Shown here: one piece after another, positions 17,822-28,816 of the stretch
Layout of the letters: every line of letters begins with the position of its first letter
How positions within the stretch are numbered: position 1 is the stretch's first letter
Source of the DNA: Prochlorococcus sp. AG-402-G19
Lineage (GTDB): Bacteria; Cyanobacteriota; Cyanobacteriia; PCC-6307; Cyanobiaceae
Assembly: GCA_003279455.1 (NCBI GenBank)
Contig: QCHU01000007.1
Coordinates: 1 to 45,229 of the forward strand
Length of the DNA: 45,229 nt
Reading direction: 5' to 3'
The notes under the pieces: model-generated
Database searches by the model: none
What the model saw: only the letters and a program-made list of their open reading frames with translations
What the model was told of the DNA's origin: nothing
Made by a program: the position numbers and the translations under genes

Positions 17822-20678
17822 TCAAATTCCTGTCTCCATAAGCATTATTGATACGTGAAACTGATGGCCAAACCTTATATTTTTCTTGATCTGGCAATGG
17901 ATAAGCTGCTTCTTTACGAGAATAAGGTCTATCCCAATTATCAGATGTAATTGTTTTTAAAGTATGCGGAGATTGTTTTAAAGGATTATTAATAGGATCA
18001 ATCTTACCTAATTTTATTTGTTCGATTTCTTCTCTTATTCCTATCATCGCGTCACAAAAACGATCTAGTTCAGTCAAACTTTCACTCTCTGTTGGTTCAA
18101 CCATCAAAGTTCCTGCAACAGGCCAACTGATGGTTGGAGCATGAAATCCATAATCCATCAATCTCTTTGCAACATCCTCAACTTCGATACCTAACTGACT
18201 CTTTAAAGGTCTTAAATCTAATATGCATTCATGAGCCACCAAACCATTTGGATCTTTAAATAAAACTGGATAATGAGGATCAAGTCGTTTTGCCAAATAA
18301 TTAGCAGAGAGAATCGCGATTGAACTTGCCTTGCGTAACCCATCTCTACCCATCATCCGAATGTACATCCAACTAATGGGCAATATTCCAGCACTGCCAA
18401 ATGGAGCTGCAGAGACCGCTGAAATAGCCTTTTCGCCTCCACACTTAACAATTGAATGTCCAGGAAGATAAGGAACCAAATGACTTGCTACAGCTATGGG
18501 ACCTACGCCTGGGCCTCCTCCTCCATGAGGAATTGAAAAAGTTTTGTGAAGATTTAAATGGCACACATCTATTCCATAAGACCCAGGCCTGCAAATACCT
18601 ACTTGAGCATTAAGATTGGCGCCATCCAAGTAGACCTGACCTCCCGCTTGATGAATGACTTGGCATATTTCACGAATATTTGGCTCAAATACACCATGAG
18701 TTGAAGGGTATGTAACCATCAATGCAGCCAAATTATTTGAATGAATCTTTGATTTATTTCTTAAATCTTCTAAATCAACGTTACCGTACTCATCACATTT
18801 AACAGAAACAACTTTGAAGCCAGACATGACTGCGCTAGCTGGATTTGTACCATGTGCACTGGTTGGAATCAAGCAAATATTTCTATGCCCCTCCCCATGA
18901 GACTGATGCCATGAACGTATTACAAGCAAACCAGCAAATTCTCCTTGAGAACCTGCATTGGGCTGAAGCGAAACCCCCTTAAAGCCAGTTAAAGCAGATA
19001 GCCAAGCTTCAAGGTCATTAATTATTTCCTGGAAACCAACTAATTGGGCCTGAGGAGCAAAAGGATGAACAGAAGCAAACTCGCTCCATTCAATGGGTAA
19101 AAGTTCCGCAGCTGCATTCAATTTCATGGTGCAACTACCAAGAGGAATCATTCCTTGAACTAAAGTAAAATCTTTAGACACTAGAAAATGTATGTATCTC
19201 ATTAAATTGGTCTCGCTTTGGTATTTATGAAATACCGATTGTTGAAGCCAAGGTTTGTCGCGAAGTGGAATATCTATTAACGGTTCATTTTCATTTGTTA
19301 AAATAGAAAAATCATTGATATTTTTTCCTTTAACTTTTGCAAGTATTTGATGTAATTTATAAATTTCTTCATCGCAAGTTAATTCATCAAAAGTCACACC
19401 AAAACCCTTAGCATTTAAAACATCTGATCCAATAGGAAGCACTCTGAGATTATATCCTTCTTCATAAGCTAACTGAATAACTTTTGATGCTTCTGGACAA
19501 TAAATATCTATACTATCAAACCTGGGATATCTATCTAAAGGATATTCTAAATTACTTATGATTGATTCAAAATATGATCTATATTTGACAATCTTTTTTG
19601 CTATTTGTTCAAGACCATTTGGACCATGATGTACTGCGTAAAAAGAAGAAAGAACAGCTAATAAAACTTGAGCAGTACAAATATTACTGGTTGCTTTATC
19701 TCTTCGAATATGTTGCTCTCTCGTTTGAAGAGCAAGCCTCAAAGCTTGATTGCCTTCAAGGTCAACTGATTGACCGATTATTCTTCCTGGTATTTGCCTT
19801 TTATATATTTCTTTTGTTGCAAAAAAAGCTGCATGTGGTCCACCTAATGCAATAGGAACTCCAAATCTTTGCGCGCTTCCAACAACAATATCTGCACCGA
19901 ATTCTCCCATAGGTTTAATCAAAACTTGAGCCAATGGATCAATTGCAATGGTTGCAATTGCATCACATTTGTGTACCTGATTAATTATTGAAGTTGGGTC
20001 CCAAATACGACCATTTTTGCCAGGCAACTGAATAAGTATTCCGAAGATATTATGGTCAATTTCACAGTTGTTGTTATCAAAGATCTCCAATCGAATTCCG
20101 AGTGGTTCACAACGAGTTTTTAACACATCAAATGTTTGAGGCAAAATTTCTTGATCTACTAAAAATTTATTAGCTTTTTTGTTTTTTCTAACAGCAAAAC
20201 TTAAACTTAGTGCCTCTGCTGCTGCAGTTGATTCATCAAGCAAAGACGCATTTGATATGGGAAGACCTGTTAATTCACTTATTAAAGTCTGAAAATTAAA
20301 TAAAGCCTCTAATCTACCTTGCGATATTTCTGCTTGATAAGGAGTATAAGCAGTATACCAATTTGGATTTTCTAGAACATTTCTTTGTACAACAGGAGGT
20401 ATGACTGTTGAATGGTAACCAAGGCCAATTAGGGAACGATATTCAACATTTTTCTTTGCAATTATTTTAATTTCTTTTAACGCTTCATTTTGGTTACAAC
20501 CATCTGGAATAGAGGCAGAATTGTTTTCTGAATCAAAGATTTCATCAGGAATTACGGAAGAAATGAATTCTTCCGAATTTTTAAAACCAAGATGTTGAAG
20601 CATTAAAGCTTCATCTTCATTAGTTGGACCTATATGGCGAGACTTAAAAGTGAGATCCTTTAATTCTGCTTTTGACAT
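17772..20678 (-). CDS. gcvP: Glycine dehydrogenase (decarboxylating), P protein
   Basis: GcvP is the PLP-dependent P protein of the glycine cleavage complex, decarboxylating glycine and loading the aminomethyl group on lipoyl-GcvH; in cyanobacteria this recycles photorespiratory glycine. The 968-residue single-chain form is full length. Visible features are N-terminal [31 protein letters not shown], the glycine-rich [10 protein letters not shown], and the PLP Lys712 in [17 protein letters not shown] chose the ATG giving MSKAELKD; an in-frame TTG eight codons upstream is possible. gcvH follows upstream on the same strand after about 100 bases. The third partner gcvT is 20 kb away at 40.6 kb. 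Confidence 0.97.
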   Translation of the reverse strand: MSKAELKDLTFKSRHIGPTNEDEALMLQHLGFKNSEEFISSVIPDEIFDSENNSASIPDGCNQNEALKEIKIIAKKNVEYRSLIGLGYHSTVIPPVVQRNVLENPNWYTAYTPYQAEISQGRLEALFNFQTLISELTGLPISNASLLDESTAAAEALSLSFAVRKNKKANKFLVDQEILPQTFDVLKTRCEPLGIRLEIFDNNNCEIDHNIFGILIQLPGKNGRIWDPTSIINQVHKCDAIATIAIDPLAQVLIKPMGEFGADIVVGSAQRFGVPIALGGPHAAFFATKEIYKRQIPGRIIGQSVDLEGNQALRLALQTREQHIRRDKATSNICTAQVLLAVLSSFYAVHHGPNGLEQIAKKIVKYRSYFESIISNLEYPLDRYPRFDSIDIYCPEASKVIQLAYEEGYNLRVLPIGSDVLNAKGFGVTFDELTCDEEIYKLHQILAKVKGKNINDFSILTNENEPLIDIPLRDKPWLQQSVFHKYQSETNLMRYIHFLVSKDFTLVQGMIPLGSCTMKLNAAAELLPIEWSEFASVHPFAPQAQLVGFQEIINDLEAWLSALTGFKGVSLQPNAGSQGEFAGLLVIRSWHQSHGEGHRNICLIPTSAHGTNPASAVMSGFKVVSVKCDEYGNVDLEDLRNKSKIHSNNLAALMVTYPSTHGVFEPNIREICQVIHQAGGQVYLDGANLNAQVGICRPGSYGIDVCHLNLHKTFSIPHGGGGPGVGPIAVASHLVPYLPGHSIVKCGGEKAISAVSAAPFGSAGILPISWMYIRMMGRDGLRKASSIAILSANYLAKRLDPHYPVLFKDPNGLVAHECILDLRPLKSQLGIEVEDVAKRLMDYGFHAPTISWPVAGTLMVEPTESESLTELDRFCDAMIGIREEIEQIKLGKIDPINNPLKQSPHTLKTITSDNWDRPYSRKEAAYPLPDQEKYKVWPSVSRINNAYGDRNLICSCPSVQDLENINSI

Positions 20679-20779
20679 GAGCTTGTTCTCAAGCACAAGC
20701 AAATTAAGTTATTTGAGTGAAGGCCAGTGTAGAGAAAAATTTCCTAATTTGTTGTAAGAAAAAATTATTCAGTAAAATT

Positions 20780-21166
20780 TTACTCACCAATTTTCTTTGA
20801 ATAAGTTTCAGAATCCATAAGCTCTTTTAATTGATCAGGGTTATCAGGACGAATTATTAATAACCATCCCTCGCCATGTGGATCATTCTGAAGTTCCTCT
20901 GGACTTGCCAAAACAGAATTGTTTCTATGAACAATTTCCCCACTTATAGGAGCATACATATCTTCAACAGCCTTTACAGATTCAACTGAGCCAAAGGTTT
21001 CTCCTTTGGCTATTGCTGTACCTTCTTCTGGTAGGTCAACAAAAACTATATCTCCTAACTGATCTACTGCAAATTCACTTATACCAATTCGAACTAGAGA
21101 ATCATCAGCATGAGCATATTCATGACTGTCAGCAAAACGAAAATGATTTGGGAAGGAAAAAGCCAT
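20780..21166 (-). CDS. gcvH: Glycine cleavage system H protein
   Basis: GcvH shuttles the aminomethyl group between P, T and L proteins on a lipoyl arm. The 128-residue protein has the lipoylation site Lys65 in GSVESVKAVEDMYAP, preceded by GDIVFVDLPEEG, and the conserved NDPHGEGWLL near the end. Length is normal. It is transcribed in the order MGL-family gene, gcvH, gcvP, with 20 bases between the first two and about 100 bases between gcvH and gcvP, so P and H are probably co-expressed. Confidence 0.97.
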   Translation of the reverse strand: MAFSFPNHFRFADSHEYAHADDSLVRIGISEFAVDQLGDIVFVDLPEEGTAIAKGETFGSVESVKAVEDMYAPISGEIVHRNNSVLASPEELQNDPHGEGWLLIIRPDNPDQLKELMDSETYSKKIGE

Positions 21167-21186
21167 CGCGTCAAAACGTAAAACGC

Positions 21187-22452
21187 TTAATCATTCTGGG
21201 GCAATTTGATCAATCCTGCCTGAAATAAATTGGATAGTGCATGAATCAAAGCAATTTTGACATGCGAGCGATGGGATCCTCCTTGAATAAAAAGATCAAA
21301 TGGAGGTTTCATCGGAGCATCAGCAGAAAATTCACTAGTACTACCATCTATGAAAGTTCCTCCAGCCATGACTAAGTTATTTTCATACCCTGGCATTGGG
21401 GCAGGTATTGGGTCGAGAAAAGATCCAACGGGTGATTTTTCTTGAAAAGACCTACAAATAATTTGCAATATCTTTGAGTCGCCTATTCTTACTATTTGAA
21501 TCAGATCACTTCTCATAGTACCTGAGGTTGGCAACACTTCAAAGCCCAATTCGCTAAATGTAGTTGCAATAATTTCAGCACCAATTAAAGCCTCAGCAAC
21601 CATTTGAGGTGCGAGAAAAAGTCCTTGTAAAATAGTTCTATTTAGATCAAAAGTAACACCACCCTCAGATCCAATACCTGGAGCAGTCAAGCGGCAACAT
21701 GCTTTATCAACCAAATCAGCTTTCCCCGCAATATATCCACCAGTAGGAACGATAGTTCCCCCTAAATTTTTTATTAAAGAACCTGCAATTAAATCCGCTC
21801 CTACTGATGTTGGTTCTTTATTTTCAACGAATTCTCCATAGCAATTATCAACAAAACAAATACAATTAGGTTGCATCTTGTGACATAAATAACAAATCTT
21901 CTTGATAACTTCAATACTCAAAGATGGACGCCATGTATAACCACAACTACGTTGTATAAAAATTAATTTTCTAGGTCTTTTTAAAGCTTTTTCTAAAGCT
22001 AGAAAATCTATATTACCATCTTTTTTTAAAGATATTTCTTCATAGTTAATACCAAAATCAATCAAAGATCCTTGACCATTACCCCTTAATCCAATCACTT
22101 GTTCAAGTGATTCATAAGGCTTTCCGGTAACAGATAAAAAATCATCTCCTGGTCTTAAAACACCAAACAAACATGACGTAATGGCATGGGTTCCGCTTAC
22201 AAACTGGAGCCTTACTGCCGCTTTTTCACAATCTAAAATATTTGCAAATATTTTATCAATTACCTCTCTCCCTAAATCTCCATGTCCATATCCTGTGATA
22301 GAAGCAAAATGTTGTACATTTAAATGAGAATTAGAAAAAGCATCTAATACTTTTTCTAATTTCAATGTTACACTATCAGTCTTTTCTTGAATAGATAAGT
22401 ATAATTTTTTTTCTATATTTTCAATAAAATTCTTAGCAGAAGAGTTGAACAT
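21187..22452 (-). CDS. Methionine gamma-lyase family PLP protein (so-called aluminum resistance protein)
   Basis: The 421-residue protein belongs to the fold-type I PLP enzymes related to cystathionine/methionine lyases (the COG4100 group, often annotated aluminum resistance protein). Visible are FASITGYGHGDLGRE, FVSGTHAI near the cofactor site, CFVDNCYGEF with the PLP-binding Asp, and the likely Schiff-base Lys in AGSLIKNLGG. The C-terminal half has MVAEALIGAE and PAPMPGYENNLVMAGGTF. The natural substrate is not known to me, and the aluminum label should not be taken as function. It lies 20 bases upstream of gcvH on the same strand, so a link to glycine or sulfur amino acid metabolism is possible but only inferred. 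Confidence 0.85.
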   Translation of the reverse strand: MFNSSAKNFIENIEKKLYLSIQEKTDSVTLKLEKVLDAFSNSHLNVQHFASITGYGHGDLGREVIDKIFANILDCEKAAVRLQFVSGTHAITSCLFGVLRPGDDFLSVTGKPYESLEQVIGLRGNGQGSLIDFGINYEEISLKKDGNIDFLALEKALKRPRKLIFIQRSCGYTWRPSLSIEVIKKICYLCHKMQPNCICFVDNCYGEFVENKEPTSVGADLIAGSLIKNLGGTIVPTGGYIAGKADLVDKACCRLTAPGIGSEGGVTFDLNRTILQGLFLAPQMVAEALIGAEIIATTFSELGFEVLPTSGTMRSDLIQIVRIGDSKILQIICRSFQEKSPVGSFLDPIPAPMPGYENNLVMAGGTFIDGSTSEFSADAPMKPPFDLFIQGGSHRSHVKIALIHALSNLFQAGLIKLPQND

Positions 22453-22489
22453 ATAATTTTTTAATATAGCTTAAATAAGTTTTAGGAAG

Positions 22490-23227
22490 TTAATCTGAAA
22501 AAATAATTTCTAATTTTTCTTGATCTTTCAGTAGTAAACCTCTTTGGCGTAGATTTTCCAAAAAGTTATCAGCACCTTGCAAATTATTTGTATTCAACAA
22601 TTTATTTGTTTCGTGTAAATCTAACAATTCACCATCCAGTTCTTCAGCTGTGTAATCTTTTAAACCGGCCATAACTGCTTCAAATCTCTCTCTTCGTTGT
22701 TTTTTACTTACTGGATATGCTGACATAACTTGTTGTCTACAGTTTCTCCAAGATCTACCTTTACACAAATAATCAGCCAAAGCAGCACTGAGCACAGGTG
22801 CCTCAGCTTCTTCAATAAACCAATCAAAAGAGGAAGGCAAAGAGGCTAAACCAACAAAAATCTCAAAAAAGTCCCCTGCAGAAAGTGGATTACCATCATT
22901 ACCCTCAACAGCAATAGCCGATTCTTGAAGTGATTTATGCAGCTCAGGATGAGCGCTTGATATTTGACTTTCTATATTTTCTAAACCACGAGAAAGTACT
23001 TGATTTACTTTCCCCAACGCAAAAAATACTTCAGGACTTGGAGATACAAGTTTTCCATTTCTTAGATTTGAAATCTGAGAACTATGAACCCTCCCTAAGT
23101 CCAAACATTCAGCCAAAGCTGGCAAAACTTTATGAGACCAGCCATTACGCTCATGCCACACATGCACAAGATGAGCCATCGCCCTTCTACCTGCATTCAA
23201 TTGCTCCCGAAAACTAGAAGAGGTCAC
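22490..23227 (-). CDS. Hypothetical protein with helix-turn-helix-like N-terminus
   Basis: The 245-residue product (GTG start) has an N-terminal segment from about 30 to 80, including LAECLDLGRVHSSQISNLR and NGKLVSPSPEVFFALGKVN. This resembles an XRE-type helix-turn-helix (Leu-Ala spacing, Ser-Gln-Ile-Ser recognition helix, Pro-Ser-Pro-Glu after). The rest is helical with no motif I know; one stretch (DWFIEEAEAPVLSAALADYL) repeats small and acidic residues. It is divergent from the desaturase gene across about 80 bases, and 37 bases upstream of the MGL-family gene on the same strand. A local regulator role is plausible but unproven. Composition matches its surroundings. Confidence 0.65.
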   Translation of the reverse strand: MTSSSFREQLNAGRRAMAHLVHVWHERNGWSHKVLPALAECLDLGRVHSSQISNLRNGKLVSPSPEVFFALGKVNQVLSRGLENIESQISSAHPELHKSLQESAIAVEGNDGNPLSAGDFFEIFVGLASLPSSFDWFIEEAEAPVLSAALADYLCKGRSWRNCRQQVMSAYPVSKKQRRERFEAVMAGLKDYTAEELDGELLDLHETNKLLNTNNLQGADNFLENLRQRGLLLKDQEKLEIIFSD

Positions 23228-23306
23228 AAATCACATTCAAGATTAATCGCAAGACCTGATTAGGATCCTTATCGTATATTATATACACCAAGTAGACGGA
23301 TCACTA
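23228..23306. promoter_or_regulatory. Divergent promoter region upstream of the desaturase gene
   Basis: The 79-base spacer between the HTH-like gene and the desaturase gene contains a TATATTATATA block at 23275-23285, about 22 bases before the desaturase ATG, which could supply a -10 element. AGGTC at 23221 and GACCT near 23253 form a spaced inverted repeat. No transcription start is known. Confidence 0.35.
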
Positions 23307-24236
23307 ATGGTTTCAAGTTTAATCGAGGCTTCGGCTCCATTAAAAAAACCAGTTGCTGCTGAAAAAGCAATGGCTGCATCCAAAAAGCTCCAGGGACATG
23401 TACCCAGAAGAATCCAGAACCAAAGATCCAGGAGGAGATGGGGAACAGTTATATTTATGTTCACAATCCATGCTCTAACAATATTTACCTTGCAAGCTCA
23501 ATTTTGGAGCTGGCTAGCATTTTCTGGATTTATTTTCTTGTATTGGGTAACTGCTTGCTTGGGAGTAACAACAGGATATCATCGCCTTCTTTCACATCGT
23601 TCTTTTCAAGTTCCAAAATGGCTTGAAAGATTTTTTGCAACTTGTGGAGCATTAAGTTGCCAACATGGGCCAATTGATTGGGTTGGTCTTCATAGGCATC
23701 ATCACACTTTTTCTGATACTGAAGCTGATCATCATGACAGCAACAAAGGATTTTGGTGGAGTCATATGGGATGGATGTTTGAAGATGTTCCTGCCATGAA
23801 AGCCGTTCCGAGACTTTCTGGAGATTTAATCAAAGATCCTTACTATCGCTTCTTAAATAAAAATTTTTTACTGTTGCAAATACCTTTAGGTGCAACACTT
23901 TATTTAATTGGCCAATCAGCTGGGGTTGGTGGATGGTCAATGGTCCTATGGGGGATTCCTTTAAGACTTGTTTTTGTTTATCACATAACTTGGCTCGTTA
24001 ATTCAGCAACTCATTGCTGGGGTACTACTGCATATGAAAGTGGAGACAACTCAAAAAACAACAAATGGGTAGCCGCGCTGACATTTGGTGAAGGTTGGCA
24101 TAATAATCACCATGCTTTTCCTAATTCTGCAAAGCACGGCCTTCAACGAAGGCAAATAGATCTGACATGGCAACACATACGTTTTTTGAAAGCAATTGGT
24201 TTAGCTAAAAAAATTAGACTCCCTATCGCATCGTAA
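23307..24236 (+). CDS. desC: Acyl-lipid delta-9 type fatty acid desaturase
   Basis: The 309-residue integral membrane protein has the three histidine boxes of acyl-CoA/acyl-lipid delta-9 desaturases in order: HRLLSH (about 96-101), HRHHH (about 133-137) and HNNHH (about 272-276). Hydrophobic helices lie between them (around 50-85 and 190-230). It would use ferredoxin electrons to put the first double bond in membrane lipid acyl chains. The first 45 residues are basic and poorly conserved. Picocyanobacteria often have more than one such desaturase, so desC versus another delta-9 paralogue cannot be settled here. It is followed by rplI after about 40 bases. Confidence 0.88.
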   Translation: MVSSLIEASAPLKKPVAAEKAMAASKKLQGHVPRRIQNQRSRRRWGTVIFMFTIHALTIFTLQAQFWSWLAFSGFIFLYWVTACLGVTTGYHRLLSHRSFQVPKWLERFFATCGALSCQHGPIDWVGLHRHHHTFSDTEADHHDSNKGFWWSHMGWMFEDVPAMKAVPRLSGDLIKDPYYRFLNKNFLLLQIPLGATLYLIGQSAGVGGWSMVLWGIPLRLVFVYHITWLVNSATHCWGTTAYESGDNSKNNKWVAALTFGEGWHNNHHAFPNSAKHGLQRRQIDLTWQHIRFLKAIGLAKKIRLPIAS

Positions 24237-24277
24237 TATTATCAACATGACTAAAAGTATTAATTCATTTGCAATCC

Positions 24278-24736
24278 ATGGCTAAGAGAGTTCAAGTTGT
24301 TCTTAATGAAGACATAAAAAGTCTTGGCAAAGATGGTGACCTGGTTGAGGTCGCTCCTGGCTTTGCAAGAAACTTTTTATTACCCAATAAAAAAGCATTA
24401 CCAGTAACGCCCACTGTCTTAAAACAAGTTGAACATAGAAGAGCAAAACAAGCCGAAAAAGAAGCTGCTAAAAAGCAAGAAGCCATTGATTTTCAAACAG
24501 CTCTTACAACAATTGGAAGATTTACTGTCAAAAAACAAGTAGGAGAAGATGGTGTCTTATTTGGAACGGTAACAAATGGTGATGTAGCAGAAGCTGTTAA
24601 AGAGGCAACTAAAAAGGAAATAGATCGTAGAGACATATCTGTCCCAGAGATACATGGTGTTGGCAAATATAAAGTACAAATCAAGCTTCATAATGAAGTG
24701 AATGCTGAAATAAACCTTGAAGTTACAAGTTACTAA
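24278..24736 (+). CDS. rplI: 50S ribosomal protein L9
   Basis: L9 is a large-subunit protein that bridges to neighbouring ribosomes and limits frameshifting. The ATG at 24278 gives [20 protein letters not shown], the usual start; an upstream in-frame TTG at 24269 would add three residues. The 152-residue product shows the N-terminal motif [16 protein letters not shown], a helical connector of alternating charge, and the C-terminal domain ([16 protein letters not shown]). It precedes dnaB by 57 bases, the usual rplI-dnaB pairing. Confidence 0.97.
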   Translation: MAKRVQVVLNEDIKSLGKDGDLVEVAPGFARNFLLPNKKALPVTPTVLKQVEHRRAKQAEKEAAKKQEAIDFQTALTTIGRFTVKKQVGEDGVLFGTVTNGDVAEAVKEATKKEIDRRDISVPEIHGVGKYKVQIKLHNEVNAEINLEVTSY

Positions 24737-24793
24737 TAGTTGCATCTTTATCTGAACAGGCCAAAGTAAGTGTCCTTGTCCAACAAGCAATAA

Positions 24794-26212
24794 ATGATAA
24801 GCACCCCCTCTTCAAATAACGGGGATTTTTCAAAACAAACTAGAGATTTTGGAGCTTTTAATAATTCCAAGATTGATAAGCCCCGTTTTGAAGCTCCACC
24901 TGATCAAATACCACCACAAAATTTGGAAGCAGAAGAATCTGTTCTTGGTGGAATTTTATTGGATCCTGATGCAATTGGACGAATAGCTGATTTGCTACAA
25001 GCTGAAGCTTTTTACATATCTTCTCATCGAGAAATATATAGAACCGCATTAATGCTTCATAGCCAAGGAAAGCCTACAGATTTAACAGCGATGAGTGCTT
25101 GGCTAGCCGATACAAATTCTTTAGAAAAAGTTGGAGGAAATAATCGATTAGTTGAACTAGTTGAGAAGGTTACATCTACAGCCTCAATCGAACAAGTTGC
25201 TAAATTAATAAGCGATAAATTTCTTCGCAGACAACTAATCAAATCTGGGAATGATGTGATCAAATTGGGTTTTGATCAAAGCCTCCCAATGGAGGAAGCC
25301 ATTGATCAAGCGGAGCAGAAGATCTTTGCTATTAGCCAAGAACAGCCATCAAAAGGTTTAACACCTACTGCAGAAATCCTTACAAGTACTTTCAATGAAA
25401 TAGAAAGTAGATCACTTGGCACATCAGTAGCAGGCATACCAGTTAATTTTTACGATCTGGATGCAATGACACAAGGACTTCAAAGGAGCGACCTCATAAT
25501 TGTTGCAGGACGACCAGCAATGGGAAAAACTTCAATTGTTTTGAATTTGGCTAAAAACGTAGCTCAACTTCATGATCTACCTGTTTGTGTATTCAGTCTT
25601 GAGATGAGTAAAGAGCAACTAACTTACAGACTGCTATCAAGCGAGGTAGGTATTGAGAGCAGTAGATTAAGAACAGGGCGTTTGCAACAAGATGAATGGC
25701 CATTACTTGGTCAAGGTATTAACACCCTTGGTCAATTACCAATCTTCATTGACGATAAACCCAATTCAAGTGTTCTTGAGATGAGGTCATTGTGTCGTCG
25801 CCTAATCGCTGAGCAAGGCAAAGAACTGGGACTAATAGTGATTGATTATCTACAACTAATGGAAGGTACTTCGCCAGATAATCGAGTTCAAGAAATCTCA
25901 AGGATTACTCGAGGTCTGAAAGGTATGGCAAGAGAACTTAAAGTCCCTGTTATAGCTTTATCTCAATTAAGTAGAGGAGTTGAATCAAGAACCAATAAAA
26001 GACCAATGCTTAGTGATCTTCGTGAATCAGGTTCAATAGAACAAGATGCAGACTTGGTCCTAATGATTTATAGGGATGAGTATTACAATCCAGAAACTAC
26101 TGATAGAGGCATTACAGAAGTTATCGTGACAAAACATAGAAATGGACCTGTTGGAACAGTTAAATTACTTTTTGAACCCCAATTCACTAGATTTAGAAAT
26201 CTTGCCGCTTAA
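24794..26212 (+). CDS. dnaB: Replicative DNA helicase DnaB
   Basis: DnaB is the hexameric fork helicase. The 472-residue protein has the N-terminal domain (PPQNLEAEESVLGGILLDP, about 40-58), a linker, and a RecA-like C-terminal domain. That domain carries Walker A GRPAMGKTS, Walker B LGLIVIDYLQLM, and the late motifs SQLSRGVESR and SDLRESGSIEQDADLV. No intein interrupts the Walker A site, although inteins occur in some cyanobacterial DnaB. It is co-directional with rplI upstream and mnmG downstream. Confidence 0.97.
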   Translation: MISTPSSNNGDFSKQTRDFGAFNNSKIDKPRFEAPPDQIPPQNLEAEESVLGGILLDPDAIGRIADLLQAEAFYISSHREIYRTALMLHSQGKPTDLTAMSAWLADTNSLEKVGGNNRLVELVEKVTSTASIEQVAKLISDKFLRRQLIKSGNDVIKLGFDQSLPMEEAIDQAEQKIFAISQEQPSKGLTPTAEILTSTFNEIESRSLGTSVAGIPVNFYDLDAMTQGLQRSDLIIVAGRPAMGKTSIVLNLAKNVAQLHDLPVCVFSLEMSKEQLTYRLLSSEVGIESSRLRTGRLQQDEWPLLGQGINTLGQLPIFIDDKPNSSVLEMRSLCRRLIAEQGKELGLIVIDYLQLMEGTSPDNRVQEISRITRGLKGMARELKVPVIALSQLSRGVESRTNKRPMLSDLRESGSIEQDADLVLMIYRDEYYNPETTDRGITEVIVTKHRNGPVGTVKLLFEPQFTRFRNLAA

Positions 26213-26246
26213 TTATTCGAAAATTAAAGTCCTAAATGCTTAATTG

Positions 26247-28217
26247 ATGATTACTAAACAATCCTCAAATGAAAGTTTTGATGTAATTGTTGTTGGAGGT
26301 GGTCATGCAGGCTGCGAAGCTGCCCTGACTTCTTCCAGATTAGGATTGAATACAGCTTTATTTACACTCAATTTAGATCGAATCGCATGGCAACCATGTA
26401 ATCCTGCAGTAGGGGGGCCGGCTAAAAGTCAATTAGTTCATGAAGTTGATGCGCTGGGAGGAATAATTGGAAAATTAGCCGATTTAACTGCTCTGCAAAA
26501 AAGAGTACTGAACGCTAGCAGAGGTCCAGCAGTTAGGGCATTAAGAGCACAAACAGATAAGCGTTTATATGCACATGAAATGTTGAAAATTCTTCAAAAC
26601 GCTCCAAACCTAAAAATCAGAGAAGCAATGGTGACTGGGCTAGAAATTGAACATTATCCCAATACGATCAAAGAACATAAACCAGAAATTCAAGAAAGAA
26701 TTGGATGCATAAAGGGAGTTAAAACCTATTTTGGAAGCGTTTTTCATGCAAAAGCAGTTGTACTTACAACAGGAACATTTCTAGGAGGCAGAATTTGGAT
26801 TGGCAATCAATCCATGAGTGCAGGTCGAGCAGGAGAACAAGCCTCTGAGGGGTTAACTGAAGAATTACAAAAGTTAGGCTTTATTACTGATCGTTTAAAA
26901 ACAGGAACACCTGCTCGAATCGATAGACGCAGTATTGATCTCAGTTCTCTTGATGAGCAATTAAGCGATGCTTCAGATAAATTTTTTTCTTTTGATCCTC
27001 TTTCGTGGAGAAGTGGAGAACAAATGAGTTGTCATATCACTAGAACAACACAAGAAACTCACCAACTTATTAAAAATAATCTTCATTTAACTCCTATTTA
27101 TGGAGGTTTTATTGACAGCAAAGGTCCAAGATATTGCCCTTCCATTGAAGACAAAATTGTACGTTTTGCTGACAAAGATTCACACCAAATTTTCTTAGAG
27201 CCAGAAGGTAGAGATACTCCAGAAATATATGTACAAGGTTTCTCAACTGGACTACCCGAAAACTTACAATTAGAACTTTTAAGGACCCTGCCAGGTTTAC
27301 AAAAATGTGTAATGCTTAGGCCTGCTTACGCTGTAGAATATGACTATATACCAGCAACACAATTAGAGGGAACACTAGAAACAAAAAGAATAAGTGGTTT
27401 ATTTAGCGCGGGTCAACTAAATGGTACAACAGGTTATGAAGAAGCTGCTGCACAAGGTTTAGTAGCAGGTTTAAATGCTGCAAGATTAGTAAACAATCAA
27501 GAAGGAATTATTTTTGAAAGAGAAAGTAGTTATATAGGAACTATGATTAATGATTTGGTCACAAAAGATTTAAAAGAACCATATAGAGTATTAACTAGTA
27601 GAAGTGAATATCGATTAATTTTAAGGGGTGATAATGCAGATAGGCGCTTGACCCCATTAGGCTACAAATTAGGATTAATTGATGAGAGAAGGTGGAAAAT
27701 CTTTAATACTAAGCAAAAATTGATAGACGAAGAGAAAGCAAGATTAGAAAAAGTACGTATAAAAGAAAGTGATAAATGTGCACAGAAAATATATTCCTCA
27801 ACTGGAACACCTATAAAAGGTTCAATAACTCTAGCAAATTTCCTTAGAAGAACAAATATTCACTATAAAGACTTAATTAATTATCATTTAGCATCAAAAA
27901 GTATTCCTTTAGATGTTGAAGAAGGAGTTGAAATAGATATTAAGTATACCGGTTATTTAGAAAGACAAAAAGCTCAAATAAATCAATTAAAACAGCAAAG
28001 TAAAAAATTATTACCAAAAAATTTAAACTATAATAATATAAAAACACTATCGAAAGAAGCAAGAGAAAAGTTAACAATTTCACAGCCTAAAAGCCTTGGG
28101 CATGCCGCACAACTTCCTGGCGTGAGCAAAGCTGACCTCACGGCACTTCTTGTATGGTTAAAAATAGAGCAAATGAAAAAAGCTGAGAGAAAAGATCCAC
28201 TTAAAATATCAAACTGA
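26247..28217 (+). CDS. mnmG: tRNA uridine-5-carboxymethylaminomethyl(34) synthesis enzyme MnmG
   Basis: MnmG (GidA) works with MnmE to modify U34 of tRNAs that read two-codon boxes. The FAD-binding N-terminus is clear ([20 protein letters not shown]). [20 protein letters not shown] and the [11 protein letters not shown] segment follow, and the C-terminal helical MnmE-binding domain ends with the conserved [16 protein letters not shown]. The ATG at 26247 directly follows a TTG at 26244 and is preferred, giving 656 residues. A Lys/Asn/Ile-rich stretch from about 480 to 610 is richer in A than the rest but in frame. A chorismate-lyase-family gene follows after five bases. Confidence 0.96.
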   Translation: MITKQSSNESFDVIVVGGGHAGCEAALTSSRLGLNTALFTLNLDRIAWQPCNPAVGGPAKSQLVHEVDALGGIIGKLADLTALQKRVLNASRGPAVRALRAQTDKRLYAHEMLKILQNAPNLKIREAMVTGLEIEHYPNTIKEHKPEIQERIGCIKGVKTYFGSVFHAKAVVLTTGTFLGGRIWIGNQSMSAGRAGEQASEGLTEELQKLGFITDRLKTGTPARIDRRSIDLSSLDEQLSDASDKFFSFDPLSWRSGEQMSCHITRTTQETHQLIKNNLHLTPIYGGFIDSKGPRYCPSIEDKIVRFADKDSHQIFLEPEGRDTPEIYVQGFSTGLPENLQLELLRTLPGLQKCVMLRPAYAVEYDYIPATQLEGTLETKRISGLFSAGQLNGTTGYEEAAAQGLVAGLNAARLVNNQEGIIFERESSYIGTMINDLVTKDLKEPYRVLTSRSEYRLILRGDNADRRLTPLGYKLGLIDERRWKIFNTKQKLIDEEKARLEKVRIKESDKCAQKIYSSTGTPIKGSITLANFLRRTNIHYKDLINYHLASKSIPLDVEEGVEIDIKYTGYLERQKAQINQLKQQSKKLLPKNLNYNNIKTLSKEAREKLTISQPKSLGHAAQLPGVSKADLTALLVWLKIEQMKKAERKDPLKISN

Positions 28218-28222
28218 TAAAA

Positions 28223-28810
28223 GTGAATTCACATCAATCTCAATTACCTTCCCCTGAAGTGATTTGGAAAGCCTCGAAAGAAAGTGTTCTTTCAGGAAAA
28301 GGTAACTATAAACTATCTGGAGCATGGCAGTTAATGCTATTGGGTGATGGCAGCCCAACCAGGCATTTGAAGCTTTTAACAGGACATGAGGTTGCCATAA
28401 AGGTTATATCTATGGAAATGGAAAATAATAATCAAAATGGAGTGCCAGAAGAAGTTAATGAGCTAGAGCCACCTTTAATAAGAAGACAAGTTTGGCTTAC
28501 ATGTAGAGATTTAACCCTGGCATGGGCTGAAAGCTGGTGGAATTATCAAGAAGCAGAAAAACATCTACAAAATAAGGATCAACCAATCTGGAAAAGCTTG
28601 ACCCAAGGACGCTCAGAACTTTTTAGAGAAGTAGATGGATTGGGATTAGTCAATGCCAACTGGCTGAAAGAGGAATTTAATGAAGATGGACCTTTTTGGA
28701 GCAGGCATTATCGATTTTTTCGTCAACAAAAAGAATTAACTGTAATCAGAGAAGTGTTCAGCCCAAAGCTAGAAAAGTGGTTAGGACCAATACCAAGAAA
28801 GGCTTTTTAA
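28223..28810 (+). CDS. Chorismate lyase family protein (DUF98, Ycf21-like)
   Basis: The 195-residue product (GTG start, five bases after mnmG) resembles the cyanobacterial Ycf21/Sll1797 chorismate lyase group. That enzyme removes pyruvate from chorismate to give 4-hydroxybenzoate, the ring precursor of plastoquinone in cyanobacteria. Supporting segments are LMLLGDGSPTRHLKLLTG (about residues 37-54), the RRQVWLTC strand with a conserved-looking Arg, LAWAESWWN, and PIWKSLTQGRSELFREV. A catalytic Glu is expected near the C-terminus in this family, but I cannot pick it with certainty. Family recognition is by these blocks from memory; sequence search would settle it. Confidence 0.75.
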   Translation: MNSHQSQLPSPEVIWKASKESVLSGKGNYKLSGAWQLMLLGDGSPTRHLKLLTGHEVAIKVISMEMENNNQNGVPEEVNELEPPLIRRQVWLTCRDLTLAWAESWWNYQEAEKHLQNKDQPIWKSLTQGRSELFREVDGLGLVNANWLKEEFNEDGPFWSRHYRFFRQQKELTVIREVFSPKLEKWLGPIPRKAF

Positions 28811-28816
28811 AAACAA

